From assembly GCA_038239195.1 (NCBI GenBank), contig JBBSEZ010000281.1:1-13149 (forward strand): a stretch of 13,149 nt of DNA, in the 5' to 3' direction. A model generated the notes under the pieces. It had not been told where the DNA came from and ran no database searches. It was given only the letters and a program-made list of their open reading frames with translations. The DNA comes from JBBSEZ01 sp038239195. Lineage in GTDB: Bacteria > Planctomycetota > Planctomycetia > Gemmatales > Gemmataceae. This document shows positions 1 to 9,464 of the stretch, piece after piece (within the stretch, counting starts at the first letter, position 1; the number at the start of each line of letters is the position of its first letter). A program made the translations under genes and the position numbers.

Positions 1-1
1 C

Positions 2-1549
2 GTGCTCCGCGTGGCCAGCCTGGCCAACCTCGACATCGTTCAGGCCCGCCTCGCCATCGAGCGCGCCCGCGTCGCCCAGCTCCGCGCCGCCGTGCAAATC
101 CTCCCCAACCTCAACGTCGGCAGCACCTACGTCAACCACTTCGGCCAGATCCAGCGCACCGAGGGCAACGTTATCACGGTCAACCGCGACTCGCTCTTCG
201 TCGGCGGCGGGCCCTCGCTCACCGTCGGCTTCACCAACGTCTTCTTCGGCCCCGCCGAGGCCCAGCGCCTGCTGGCGGCCGCGCGGTTCGGCCAGCGCCG
301 GGTCATCAACGACACGCTCCTGCGGGTCGCCGATACCTATGTCGTGGTGCTCCAGTACCGCCGCCGCCTGGCCCGCGTGGACGAGGCGCTCGATTTCCTC
401 AGCTCCACCGAGAAGCGGGAGATCCGCGGCAACACGCGCGGCCTGGTCCACCTGATCCGAGACTTCGTCGAGCTCGGCAAAGGGCTCCCGGCCGACCTGG
501 CGCGCGTCGAGGTGGACATCGTGCGCCTCCAGGAGGAGCGGGCCCGCATCTTGCAGGGGCTCCGCACCGCCTCCGCCGAACTGGCCCGGCTGCTCCACCT
601 GCCCCCGCAGTATTTCCTCCTCCCCGCCGAGGACTTCCGCGGCCCTCTCGTCCTCCCCGGCGAGGACTGGCTTGCCCTGCCGGTCGAAGACCTTGTGGCC
701 CAGGCACTCCAGAACCGCCCCGAACTGGCCGAAAACCGCGCCCTGATCGAGGCCGCCCTCGTCCGCTACCGGGCCGCCAAGTGGCGGCCCTTGATCCCCA
801 ACGCCGTCCTCAACTACAATTGGGGAGGTTTTGGGGGAGGGCCCGCAGCGCTTCCGGGCACCAACACCATCATCGGGCACGAAGGGGTCATCGCCAGGTT
901 CGACACCCGAACCGACTTTGACGTCAGCCTTATCTGGCGCCTGGACAACATGGGGCTGGGCAACTTCTACGAGCAGCGCGACCGGCGGATTCAGCACGAA
1001 CAGGCCGTCGTTCGACAGTTTTTCCTCCAGGATCGCGTCATGACTCAGGTCGTGCAAGCGCTGGAAGAGGTGCAGCGCAGCCGCGAGCGCGTGCAGATCA
1101 TCCGGCAAGGCATCTTCGACGCCGACGGCAGGCCCGACGGGCCGGCCTACCGTTCTATCCGGCTCACCTACCTCCGCATCTTTTCCGGCGAAGGCTACCC
1201 CCTCGAGGCACTCGACTCGACGCGCCGGCTCAGCGACCTGTTGGAGAGCTATAGCGTGGCCCTGAGCGACTACGACCGGGCACGCTTCCGCCTGCTCATC
1301 GCCCTGGGGATGCCCGGAGAAGCGATCCTCGACCCCCGGTTGATGCCGGTCGCCCCCTGTCGGCCAGCCCCCCCGGCGCCCGTCGCGCCCCCCGTGGCGC
1401 GCGGCACCTCCGACGAGCCTCCCGCCCCGAGCCCCGACGGGCCCCCTCGGGCGCCGCTCCCGCCCGGGCAGGCGCCTCCGGCGGCGCGGCCGTCCGGCGA
1501 CGGCTGGCAGACGAGCTCCCCTGCCCGTCCGGCGCCGTCGAGCAGTTGA
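2..1549 (+). CDS. TolC-family outer membrane efflux protein, 5' partial
   Basis: Outer-membrane channel component of a tripartite efflux pump; it should form the exit duct that docks on the adaptor and RND permease encoded just downstream. The reading frame is open to the left edge and enters in the middle of the first TolC helix (LDIVQARLAIERARVAQLRA, residues 9-28), so the signal peptide and true start lie outside the window; the GTG at base 2 is not a believable start. The two-fold internal repeat of the family is visible: the first half has long alanine/arginine-rich helices around residues 100-200, and the second begins near NRPELAENRALIEAALVRYR (238-257), followed by a glycine-rich strand region (274-280) and a second helical hairpin (about 325-435). 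The last 69 or so residues (447-515) are an unusual proline/alanine/serine-rich tail absent from classical TolC. It is the first gene of a TolC-RND-adaptor operon. The family call is firm; the substrate cannot be told from sequence. Confidence 0.88.
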   Translation: MLRVASLANLDIVQARLAIERARVAQLRAAVQILPNLNVGSTYVNHFGQIQRTEGNVITVNRDSLFVGGGPSLTVGFTNVFFGPAEAQRLLAAARFGQRRVINDTLLRVADTYVVVLQYRRRLARVDEALDFLSSTEKREIRGNTRGLVHLIRDFVELGKGLPADLARVEVDIVRLQEERARILQGLRTASAELARLLHLPPQYFLLPAEDFRGPLVLPGEDWLALPVEDLVAQALQNRPELAENRALIEAALVRYRAAKWRPLIPNAVLNYNWGGFGGGPAALPGTNTIIGHEGVIARFDTRTDFDVSLIWRLDNMGLGNFYEQRDRRIQHEQAVVRQFFLQDRVMTQVVQALEEVQRSRERVQIIRQGIFDADGRPDGPAYRSIRLTYLRIFSGEGYPLEALDSTRRLSDLLESYSVALSDYDRARFRLLIALGMPGEAILDPRLMPVAPCRPAPPAPVAPPVARGTSDEPPAPSPDGPPRAPLPPGQAPPAARPSGDGWQTSSPARPAPSSS

Positions 1550-1566
1550 AGACCTGGCCCCTGAGC

Positions 1567-1573
1567 GAAAGGA
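1567..1573 (+). promoter_or_regulatory. Ribosome binding site of the RND permease gene
   Basis: GAAAGGA, 9 bases before the ATG at 1583. It lies in the 33-base gap after the TolC-like gene and supports this ATG as the start. Confidence 0.6.
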
Positions 1574-1582
1574 CCTGCGCCA

Positions 1583-4500
1583 ATGTGGTTGGTCAACGCC
1601 TCCTTGCGCAACCCCTACACCGTCTGGGTCAGCATGCTCCTCGTCGCGGTGCTCGGCGTGTTGGGCTACCGCCGCACCCCGACCGACATCCTGCCCACGC
1701 TCAAGGCCCCTGTGGTTGTCGTCTACTCCTCCTACCGCGGCATGCCCGCCCCGGACATGGAGCAGACGGTGACGGCCATCCTCGAGCGCTCGCTCACCCG
1801 CTGCGACCACCTCGATCACATCGAAAGCCGCTCTCTGCTGGGCATCAGCATCATCAAGGTCCACTTCCGCCCTCACGTCAACGGCGACGTCGCCGCCAGC
1901 CAGGTCATCGCCCTGGTCAACGGCGAGATGCAGAACTTGCCTCCCGGCATGCTTCCGCCGACGGTCCTCAACTACGACGCCAGCGCCATCCCTGTCGGCA
2001 ACCTCGTCATTTCCAGCCGCAGCCGCGACGACAAGTTCCTCCTGGACCTCGCCGACCACCAGCTCCGCGACGAGTTGGTAGGCATCGAAGGGCTGGCCTC
2101 CGCCCCGGTCTTCGGCGGGGCCTTCCGCCAGGTGCAGATCTACGTCCACCCGCGCACCCTCGAAGCGCTCAAGATGTCGCCGCTCGACGTGGCCCGCAAG
2201 GTCAACGAACAATCCCAGGCCATCCCCACCGGCGAGATCCGCATCAAGAAACAGAACTACTACGTCCGCTCCAACGCGATGGCCAAGAACAAAGAGGAAT
2301 TCGAGAACATCCCCATCCACAACGACGGCCGCAAGGTCGTCCGTCTCGGAGACGTCGCCCAGATCGTCGATGGCACGCGCTGGCGCACCAACATCGTGCG
2401 CGTGGATGGCCATCCCGCCGTCTACCTGCCCCTGCTGCGCCAGAGCGGGGCCAGCGCCGTTGCCGTCATCGACAACGTCGAGGCGTTCCTCGAACAGCTC
2501 AAGGAGAAAGGCACCATCCCCGAGGACGTCGAGATCGAGGTGGCCTTCGACCAGTCGGAGTACGTGCGCGACGCGCTGGCCCACCTGCGCATGGAGGCCG
2601 TCCTCGGCGGCGTCCTGGCCTCGCTGGTGGTGCTCCTCTTCCTGGGCAGCCTGCGCTCGACCTGGATCGTGTCGCTGTCGATCCCGCTGTCTCTGCTGGC
2701 CGCGTTCGCCGGACTGTACTTCCTCGGCGAGACCCTCAACATCATGACGCTCGGGGGGCTGGCCCTGGTGCTCGGCCGCGTCATCGACGACTCCGTGGTA
2801 GACGTCGAGAACACGGTCCGCCACCTCCAGATGGGCAAGACGCCTTTCCAGGCCGCGCTGGACAGCGCCGCCGAGATCGCCGTCCCCGTCTTCATCGCCA
2901 CGGTCGTGACCGGCATCGTCTTCACCCCCCTCGTCTTCATGAGCGGGATGGGCAAGTACCTCTTCACGCCCCTGGCCGTCAGCGTCGCCCTGGCCCTTGC
3001 GGCTTCCTACGTCGTCTCGCGGACGGTGTCGCCCCTGATGTGCGCGAGCTACCTGCGCAAGGGAGACGGGCCCGGGGCATCGGCGCACGGCCTTGCGGCG
3101 GAGCGCTTCCCGCCCTGGCTGCTGGCCCTCGCGCTCGTGGTCGGCTTCGGCTGTGCGATCGCGTGGGGCTTTGCCCAGATCGGGCCGCCCCCCGTGACCT
3201 GGCTCCCGGCCGCTGCTGTCCGCTTCTTCCCGCGGGTAGCGGAGGCGGTCGTCGTGCTCGGGATGGCGAGCGGCGTGCTGGTCGCCATCGCGCTGCTCTC
3301 CCGCGTGTCGGCCGCCTTCGAGCGCTTCTTCGCGCGCGTCACCAAGGTCTACGAGAGGGCCCTGGAACGCGCCCTGAGCTGGCGCGTGGTGGTCCTGGCC
3401 GGCGTCGCGGCGCTGCTCGTCCCCGCCTTCTTGGCCTTTCGCTCCACCGGTCAGGAGCTCTTCCCCGACGTCGATTCCAGCATGTTCACCATCCACATGC
3501 GCGTCTCGGGCGGGCCGCGCGTCGAGGAGACCGAGAGGCAGATGGGCGAGATCGAGGACCTGTTGCGGGGCCACGTGGCGACCTCCGGACAGTTCATCGA
3601 GGAGGTTGCGCGCTGCCGCCGGCTGCGGGAAGAGGATCGGCTGGAGCGCCTGCGCGAGGCCAATCCCGAGGAGCAAGGGCTCATCGACGAGGTCGCGGAG
3701 CTCCACCGGGACCGGCCGGCGCGCGACGCCCTGGCCCTGCGGCACGCGAACCAGACGTTCGTCGTCCCCGGGCTCATCCCGGAGGAAGACCTGGTGCTGA
3801 CGCTGGTCAACGCCGGGCTCTCGTCGCGCTGGTCGGCGGTCTACACGCCGAACAATGGGCCCCACGCCGCGTTCTTGCAGGTCCAGCTCCGCTCGGGCTT
3901 CGCGGGCCGGCGCACCAGCACCATCGAGTACGTGGCCGTGGTGCGCGACCACCTCCGGCGCCGCTACCCGGGCAACGACTTCTTCTTCGAGACGGGCGGC
4001 ATGATCCGCAACATCCTCAACGCCGGCGCCGTCGCGCCGATCCAGGTCCAGGTCTTCGGCCGCGACCACGAGCGGCGCCGCGAGATCGCCCGGCTCCTCT
4101 ATCAGGAGATCACCAAGGTCCCCGGCGTGACGGACAGCCACTCGCCCCAGTCGATCGACCTGCCGCAGTTGAAGGTGGTCGTGGATCGCATCCGCGCCTC
4201 GCAGGCGGGGCTGACGGAGATGGACGTGGTGCGCAACATCATCACGGCCCTGATGTCGAGCGCCCAGCTCGCCCCCAACTTCTGGATCGACCCGGAGACG
4301 GGAAACCCCTACATCATCGGCGTGCAGTACCCCGAGCACCTCGTCAACAGCATCCAGACGCTGGAGGAGATCCCGATCACGGGCCAGAGTGACCAGGCGA
4401 AGCGGCCGTCCGGCCCCATGCGGACGGAGGTGGACGCCGGCCCGAGCCCGCGCTTCGCCGGGCGGCGGCCGACGACGCGGCTGGAGAACGTGGCGAGGAT

Positions 4501-5395
4501 CGAGCGCGGCCAGGGGCCGGTCGAGGTCTACCACTTTGCCGCCAGCCGCGTCAGCCAGTTGTTCGTCAACGTCGAAGACAGAGACCTGGCCGGCGTCTCG
4601 GGAGAGATCGACGGCGTGGTCAAGCGCTTCCCGCTCACCTGGGCGCTCTCGAAGTTGCCGGTGGAGCAACAGCACCTGGCCGAAGACCCCGCTTTCGTCG
4701 ATCGTCTGGCACGCTACTTGAAGAAACCCAACAAGGCCGAGCGCGCGAAGCTCCTGGCCGACTACGCGGTGGCGGGCGAGCTCCTGGAGCTCCCGCGAGG
4801 GGTGCGCGTCGAGGTGCGGGGCGAGGTGAAGAGCATGCGGAAGTCGTTCCGAGAGATGGCGTTCGCTCTGGTGATGGCGGTGCTGCTAGTCTACCTGGTG
4901 ATGGCGGCGCAGTTCGCGTCGTGGCTCGACCCGCTCATCATGATCGTGGCGGCGCCCCTGGGGCTGATCGGCGTGGCGCTGACGCTGTGGGCGACGAACA
5001 CGTCGCTTAACATCCAGTCGTGCATGGGCGTGCTGATGATGGTCGGCGTGTCGGTGTCCAACTCGGTGCTGCTGGTCGAGTTCGCGAACCGCCAGCGGGC
5101 GGAGGGCGTGGACACGCGCCGGGCGATCCTGAACGCGGCGCGCGTGCGCCTGCGGCCGATCTTGATGACGACGATCGCGACGGTCCTCGGGCTGCTGCCG
5201 ATGGCGATCCACCTCCGCCCGGGCGACGAGATGAACCTGCCCCTGGCTCGCGCGGTCATCGGCGGGCTGGTCGGCTCGACCCTGCTGACGCTCTTCGTGG
5301 TGCCCGTGCTTTACCTGATGCTCAAGCCCGTGGAGGGCATGGCGAGCGAGGAGCCGGCCCCCAGAGGCGAGGGCGGGCACGCCCCGGCCGTCTAA
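1583..5395 (+). CDS. RND efflux permease, AcrB-like (HAE-type), enlarged
   Basis: Inner-membrane proton-driven pump subunit (AcrB/MexB superfamily), expected to be a homotrimer that passes substrate to the adaptor and TolC-like duct. Visible features: TM1 at about residues 12-30; first porter domain about 40-330; TM2-TM6 about 335-490; TM4 relay LGRVIDDSVVDVEN (397-410) with the two essential Asp at 402-403; TM7 about 600-620 followed by FPDVDSSMF (627-635); second porter domain to about 1085; TM8-TM12 about 1090-1248 with VGVSVSNSVLLVEF (1154-1167) and RLRPILMT (1189-1196). At 1270 residues it is about 220 longer than AcrB. The excess sits in an extra hydrophobic hairpin between TM6 and TM7 (about 510-573) and in charged insertions at about 668-735, 930-965 and 1012-1070. 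The lysine equivalent to AcrB K940 is Ser1159, while Arg399 appears in TM4. Drug-type HAE is more likely than metal-type HME, but the substrate is unknown. Confidence 0.93.
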   Translation: MWLVNASLRNPYTVWVSMLLVAVLGVLGYRRTPTDILPTLKAPVVVVYSSYRGMPAPDMEQTVTAILERSLTRCDHLDHIESRSLLGISIIKVHFRPHVNGDVAASQVIALVNGEMQNLPPGMLPPTVLNYDASAIPVGNLVISSRSRDDKFLLDLADHQLRDELVGIEGLASAPVFGGAFRQVQIYVHPRTLEALKMSPLDVARKVNEQSQAIPTGEIRIKKQNYYVRSNAMAKNKEEFENIPIHNDGRKVVRLGDVAQIVDGTRWRTNIVRVDGHPAVYLPLLRQSGASAVAVIDNVEAFLEQLKEKGTIPEDVEIEVAFDQSEYVRDALAHLRMEAVLGGVLASLVVLLFLGSLRSTWIVSLSIPLSLLAAFAGLYFLGETLNIMTLGGLALVLGRVIDDSVVDVENTVRHLQMGKTPFQAALDSAAEIAVPVFIATVVTGIVFTPLVFMSGMGKYLFTPLAVSVALALAASYVVSRTVSPLMCASYLRKGDGPGASAHGLAAERFPPWLLALALVVGFGCAIAWGFAQIGPPPVTWLPAAAVRFFPRVAEAVVVLGMASGVLVAIALLSRVSAAFERFFARVTKVYERALERALSWRVVVLAGVAALLVPAFLAFRSTGQELFPDVDSSMFTIHMRVSGGPRVEETERQMGEIEDLLRGHVATSGQFIEEVARCRRLREEDRLERLREANPEEQGLIDEVAELHRDRPARDALALRHANQTFVVPGLIPEEDLVLTLVNAGLSSRWSAVYTPNNGPHAAFLQVQLRSGFAGRRTSTIEYVAVVRDHLRRRYPGNDFFFETGGMIRNILNAGAVAPIQVQVFGRDHERRREIARLLYQEITKVPGVTDSHSPQSIDLPQLKVVVDRIRASQAGLTEMDVVRNIITALMSSAQLAPNFWIDPETGNPYIIGVQYPEHLVNSIQTLEEIPITGQSDQAKRPSGPMRTEVDAGPSPRFAGRRPTTRLENVARIERGQGPVEVYHFAASRVSQLFVNVEDRDLAGVSGEIDGVVKRFPLTWALSKLPVEQQHLAEDPAFVDRLARYLKKPNKAERAKLLADYAVAGELLELPRGVRVEVRGEVKSMRKSFREMAFALVMAVLLVYLVMAAQFASWLDPLIMIVAAPLGLIGVALTLWATNTSLNIQSCMGVLMMVGVSVSNSVLLVEFANRQRAEGVDTRRAILNAARVRLRPILMTTIATVLGLLPMAIHLRPGDEMNLPLARAVIGGLVGSTLLTLFVVPVLYLMLKPVEGMASEEPAPRGEGGHAPAV

Positions 5396-5431
5396 CGCGC
5401 TTCACCAGAAGGCCCCCGGTCAACCAAGCGT

Positions 5432-5438
5432 GAGGGAG
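5432..5438 (+). promoter_or_regulatory. Ribosome binding site of the adaptor gene
   Basis: GAGGGAG, 8 bases before the ATG at 5447. It favours that start over the other upstream in-window ATG/GTG codons. Confidence 0.6.
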
Positions 5439-5446
5439 CGATCAAC

Positions 5447-6799
5447 ATGCGAACGATCTGGACGTTGGGCGTTCTCATCGGCCTGGCGGGGCTCGGTTGC
5501 GGGCGCGCCGACAAGGCGCGACGCACGGGCGGGGAGCGGCTCCCGCGGCTGGAGTACGTTTACCCGGTGCGCGGCCCGTTGGAGCGGCGGCTCGACCTGG
5601 TGGCGACGGTGGAAGCGCTCCAGCGCGTGGACCTCAGCGCCCGGGTGCCGGGGGTGGTGGAGGAACTGGGCCTGGACATGGACATCGGGCGAAAGGTGAA
5701 AGGAGGGGAGGTGCTCCTGCGCCTGAAGGTGCCGGACCTGGAGGCGGACAAGACGCACAAGGAGGCGCTGCGGGAGCAGGTGAAGAAGCAGGTGACGCAG
5801 GCGAAGGAGGCCCTGGCCGTGGCGGAGCGCGAGGTCGAAGAGACGCAGAAGGAGGAGAAGCGCTACAAGGCCGAGGCCGCCTTTCAGAGGTTGCAACTGG
5901 CGCGCATCACCGACCTGGTGAAGCGCGGCGCCCAGGACGTGGCAAGGCAGCAAGAGGTCGATCGGCAGTTGGCGGCGGCCGAGGCGGCGCAGGAGGCGAA
6001 CCTGGCGAAGGTGGCGACCCGGCAGGCGCGGGTCCAATCCGTCATGGCCGACATCGAGGTGGCCCAGCGCCGCGTCCGGGTGGCGGAGGCCGAGGTCCAC
6101 CGCTTGGCGACCCAGATCGGCTTCGCCACGGTCAAGGCGCCGTTCGACGGCGTCATCTCCCGCCGCTGGGTCGATAAAGGGGCCATCATCCAGGGCCCGG
6201 GCGCCAATCTCCTGACGGTCAACCAGATCCACCGGGTGCGCGTTCTGATCGACATCCCGCAGCGCGACGTCGGGCTGATCAACGACGACGAGCGCCGGCC
6301 GAACCCCAATCGCAAGGGCGATCCCGTGTGGGTGCGCATCGGGGCCCTGGCGGAGGTGGTCAAGGACGGCGAAGTCGAGGGCACGATCACGCGCACGGCC
6401 CAGACGCTCGACCCGGTGACGCGCACCATGCGCGCGGAGATCCTTCTGGACAACAAGGACGATGGCCCCCTCAAGGGGTATCTGCGGCCGGGGATGTTCG
6501 GGACGGCCTCGGTGCTGGTCGAGAAGCGCAGCAACAAGCTCACCGTCCCCGCCTCGGCCCTGGTGCAGGAGGGGGAGGGGAAGGTCTACGTTTACATCAT
6601 CGTGCCCACGGAGGGAGAATCGGCCGGGGCCAACGAGGAGCAGCGCGGCACCCTGCGCCGGGTCGAGATCGACCGGGGCATCGACGACGGCAAGGTGGTG
6701 GAGGTCCGGGGCGGGCTGCGGGGCAACGAGATGGTGGTGCTGCGCGGGAACAACGTGCCGAGGCTGAATCAGGCGGTGCTGGCGATACCGGCGGAGTGA
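5447..6799 (+). CDS. RND efflux periplasmic adaptor subunit (HlyD/AcrA-like)
   Basis: Membrane fusion protein that links the RND permease to the TolC-like duct. The N-terminus is a short hydrophobic signal segment (residues 4-17) ending in GLGC at Cys18. This suggests a lipoprotein anchor as in AcrA, but the lipobox is imperfect (Gly at -3), so lipidation is uncertain. Domain order: first lipoyl half with LSARVPGVVEEL (63-74); long charged coiled-coil hairpin about 100-225; second lipoyl half with ATVKAPFDGVISRR (227-240) and DKGAIIQGPG (243-252); beta-barrel about 255-355 containing TLDPVTRTMRAEI (320-332) and LRPGMFGTASV (346-356); membrane-proximal domain to the end. At 450 residues it is slightly long for the family, mainly through the hairpin. 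It is third in the operon, 51 bases after the permease, whereas the classical order puts the adaptor first. Confidence 0.93.
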   Translation: MRTIWTLGVLIGLAGLGCGRADKARRTGGERLPRLEYVYPVRGPLERRLDLVATVEALQRVDLSARVPGVVEELGLDMDIGRKVKGGEVLLRLKVPDLEADKTHKEALREQVKKQVTQAKEALAVAEREVEETQKEEKRYKAEAAFQRLQLARITDLVKRGAQDVARQQEVDRQLAAAEAAQEANLAKVATRQARVQSVMADIEVAQRRVRVAEAEVHRLATQIGFATVKAPFDGVISRRWVDKGAIIQGPGANLLTVNQIHRVRVLIDIPQRDVGLINDDERRPNPNRKGDPVWVRIGALAEVVKDGEVEGTITRTAQTLDPVTRTMRAEILLDNKDDGPLKGYLRPGMFGTASVLVEKRSNKLTVPASALVQEGEGKVYVYIIVPTEGESAGANEEQRGTLRRVEIDRGIDDGKVVEVRGGLRGNEMVVLRGNNVPRLNQAVLAIPAE

Positions 6800-6806
6800 G
6801 GCGAGC

Positions 6807-6849
6807 GGCGCGAGCCCGCCGTGCGATCTATCCAAGGCGGGCTCGCCGC

Positions 6850-6850
<1 letters not shown>
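6807..6850. terminator. Convergent hairpin between adaptor and pgk genes
   Basis: CGAGCCCGCC (6811-6820) pairs perfectly with GGCGGGCTCG (6836-6845), ten base pairs around a 15-base loop. The stem extends outward to 6807/6850 with one bulged C, giving four further pairs. It fills nearly the whole 50-base gap between two converging genes and touches the pgk stop codon. No T-run follows on either strand, so it may act as a bidirectional hairpin or a 3'-end stabiliser and not as a classical intrinsic terminator. Confidence 0.55.
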
Positions 6851-8061
<1,211 letters not shown>

Positions 8062-8108
8062 GGATGTGGATCTCTTCGAGTCGGGGCGAGCCAGTTCCTC
8101 ATAGGGCT

Positions 8109-8123
8109 GGGCCCTTGGGGCCC
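8109..8123. other. GC-rich palindromic hairpin upstream of pgk
   Basis: GGGCCC (8109-8114), a 3-base loop and GGGCCC (8118-8123) form a short perfect hairpin; further GGCC-type pairings are possible up to 8130. It lies in the gap-pgk spacer, 48 bases before the pgk start. It could be a processing or attenuation element, or simply GC-rich spacer sequence; the sequence does not decide between these. Confidence 0.3.
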
Positions 8124-8196
8124 CTGGGCCATTGTTCTTGCAGTGTCGGCAGAGGCGCGTAAACTATGTCTTGGTGGTCGGAAGGCGTGGCCGCAT

Positions 8197-8271
8197 TCAA
8201 GCAAGTCCGATGATGTACCGCAGCAGATCGACGCAGCGGTTCGATTCTCCACGACCTTCCGACCATTCCCG
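8197..8271 (-). pseudogene. Remnant of a second gap 3' end
   Basis: Read on the minus strand, this stretch encodes a tail SNRCVDLLRYIIGLA followed by TGA. It closely matches the C-terminus of the adjacent intact gap gene (SNRCVDLLRYMIGL). The two copies are offset by 74 bases and lie in different frames relative to each other. Over the 13 codons from AAC(Asn) to CTT(Leu) there are four base changes, all at third positions, and three are silent. Further upstream an EW pair matches NEW of gap after a four-codon insertion, and then similarity ends. There is no start codon or catalytic part, so it is not a functional enzyme. It may be what is left of a tandem gap paralogue or a partial duplication. 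Confidence 0.7.
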
Positions 8272-8273
8272 TA

Positions 8274-9323
<1,050 letters not shown>

Positions 9324-9332
9324 GTCCTTCAT

Positions 9333-9339
9333 CTCCCTC
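9333..9339 (-). promoter_or_regulatory. Ribosome binding site of gap, decides the start
   Basis: On the minus strand it reads GAGGGAG. It is 9 bases from the ATG at 9323 but 0 bases from the ATG at 9332, so only the inner ATG has workable spacing. Confidence 0.6.
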
Positions 9340-9455
9340 TTTCGGCGATCTGCAATCCGTGGGCGGTTGGCCGATCTCCTTGCCCGTCGCTACCCTGACT
9401 AACGTATGGTTGGCCCGGCATCCGTCGAGGGCCGATGCGCGACCACCCCCATCCC

Positions 9456-9460
9456 GAGGA
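9456..9460 (+). promoter_or_regulatory. Ribosome binding site of mdh, decides the start
   Basis: GAGGA, 4 bases before the ATG at 9465. The alternative in-frame ATG at 9435 has no comparable site and would add a non-conserved RDHPHPEDT leader. Confidence 0.5.
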
Positions 9461-9464
9461 CACC

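Larger units (their letters stand above)
9324..9464. promoter_or_regulatory. Divergent gap/mdh intergenic region
   Basis: This 141-base spacer between two divergently transcribed genes must hold at least the promoters for gap (-) and mdh (+). By eye I see only a weak plus-strand candidate, TTGCCC at 9380-9385 and TATGGT at 9405-9410 with a long 19-base spacer. I found no clear operator palindrome or riboswitch. Confidence 0.45.

Noticed and set aside
1546..4392. A 948-codon open frame overlapping the RND permease in another frame on the same strand
   Set aside because: Its product is a low-complexity Arg/His/Pro/Gly-rich string with no family features. The overlapping frame encodes a clear RND permease, and long shadow frames are expected at this GC content.
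5420..6835. A 471-codon minus-strand frame opposite the adaptor gene
   Set aside because: Its composition mirrors the adaptor codons (His/Arg/Leu-rich repeats), it has no recognisable domain, and it runs through the intergenic hairpin.
9380..9410. A -35/-10 pair for mdh (TTGCCC and TATGGT)
   Set aside because: The 19-base spacing is long and both boxes are poor matches, so I left it as a remark within the intergenic region and not as a called promoter.
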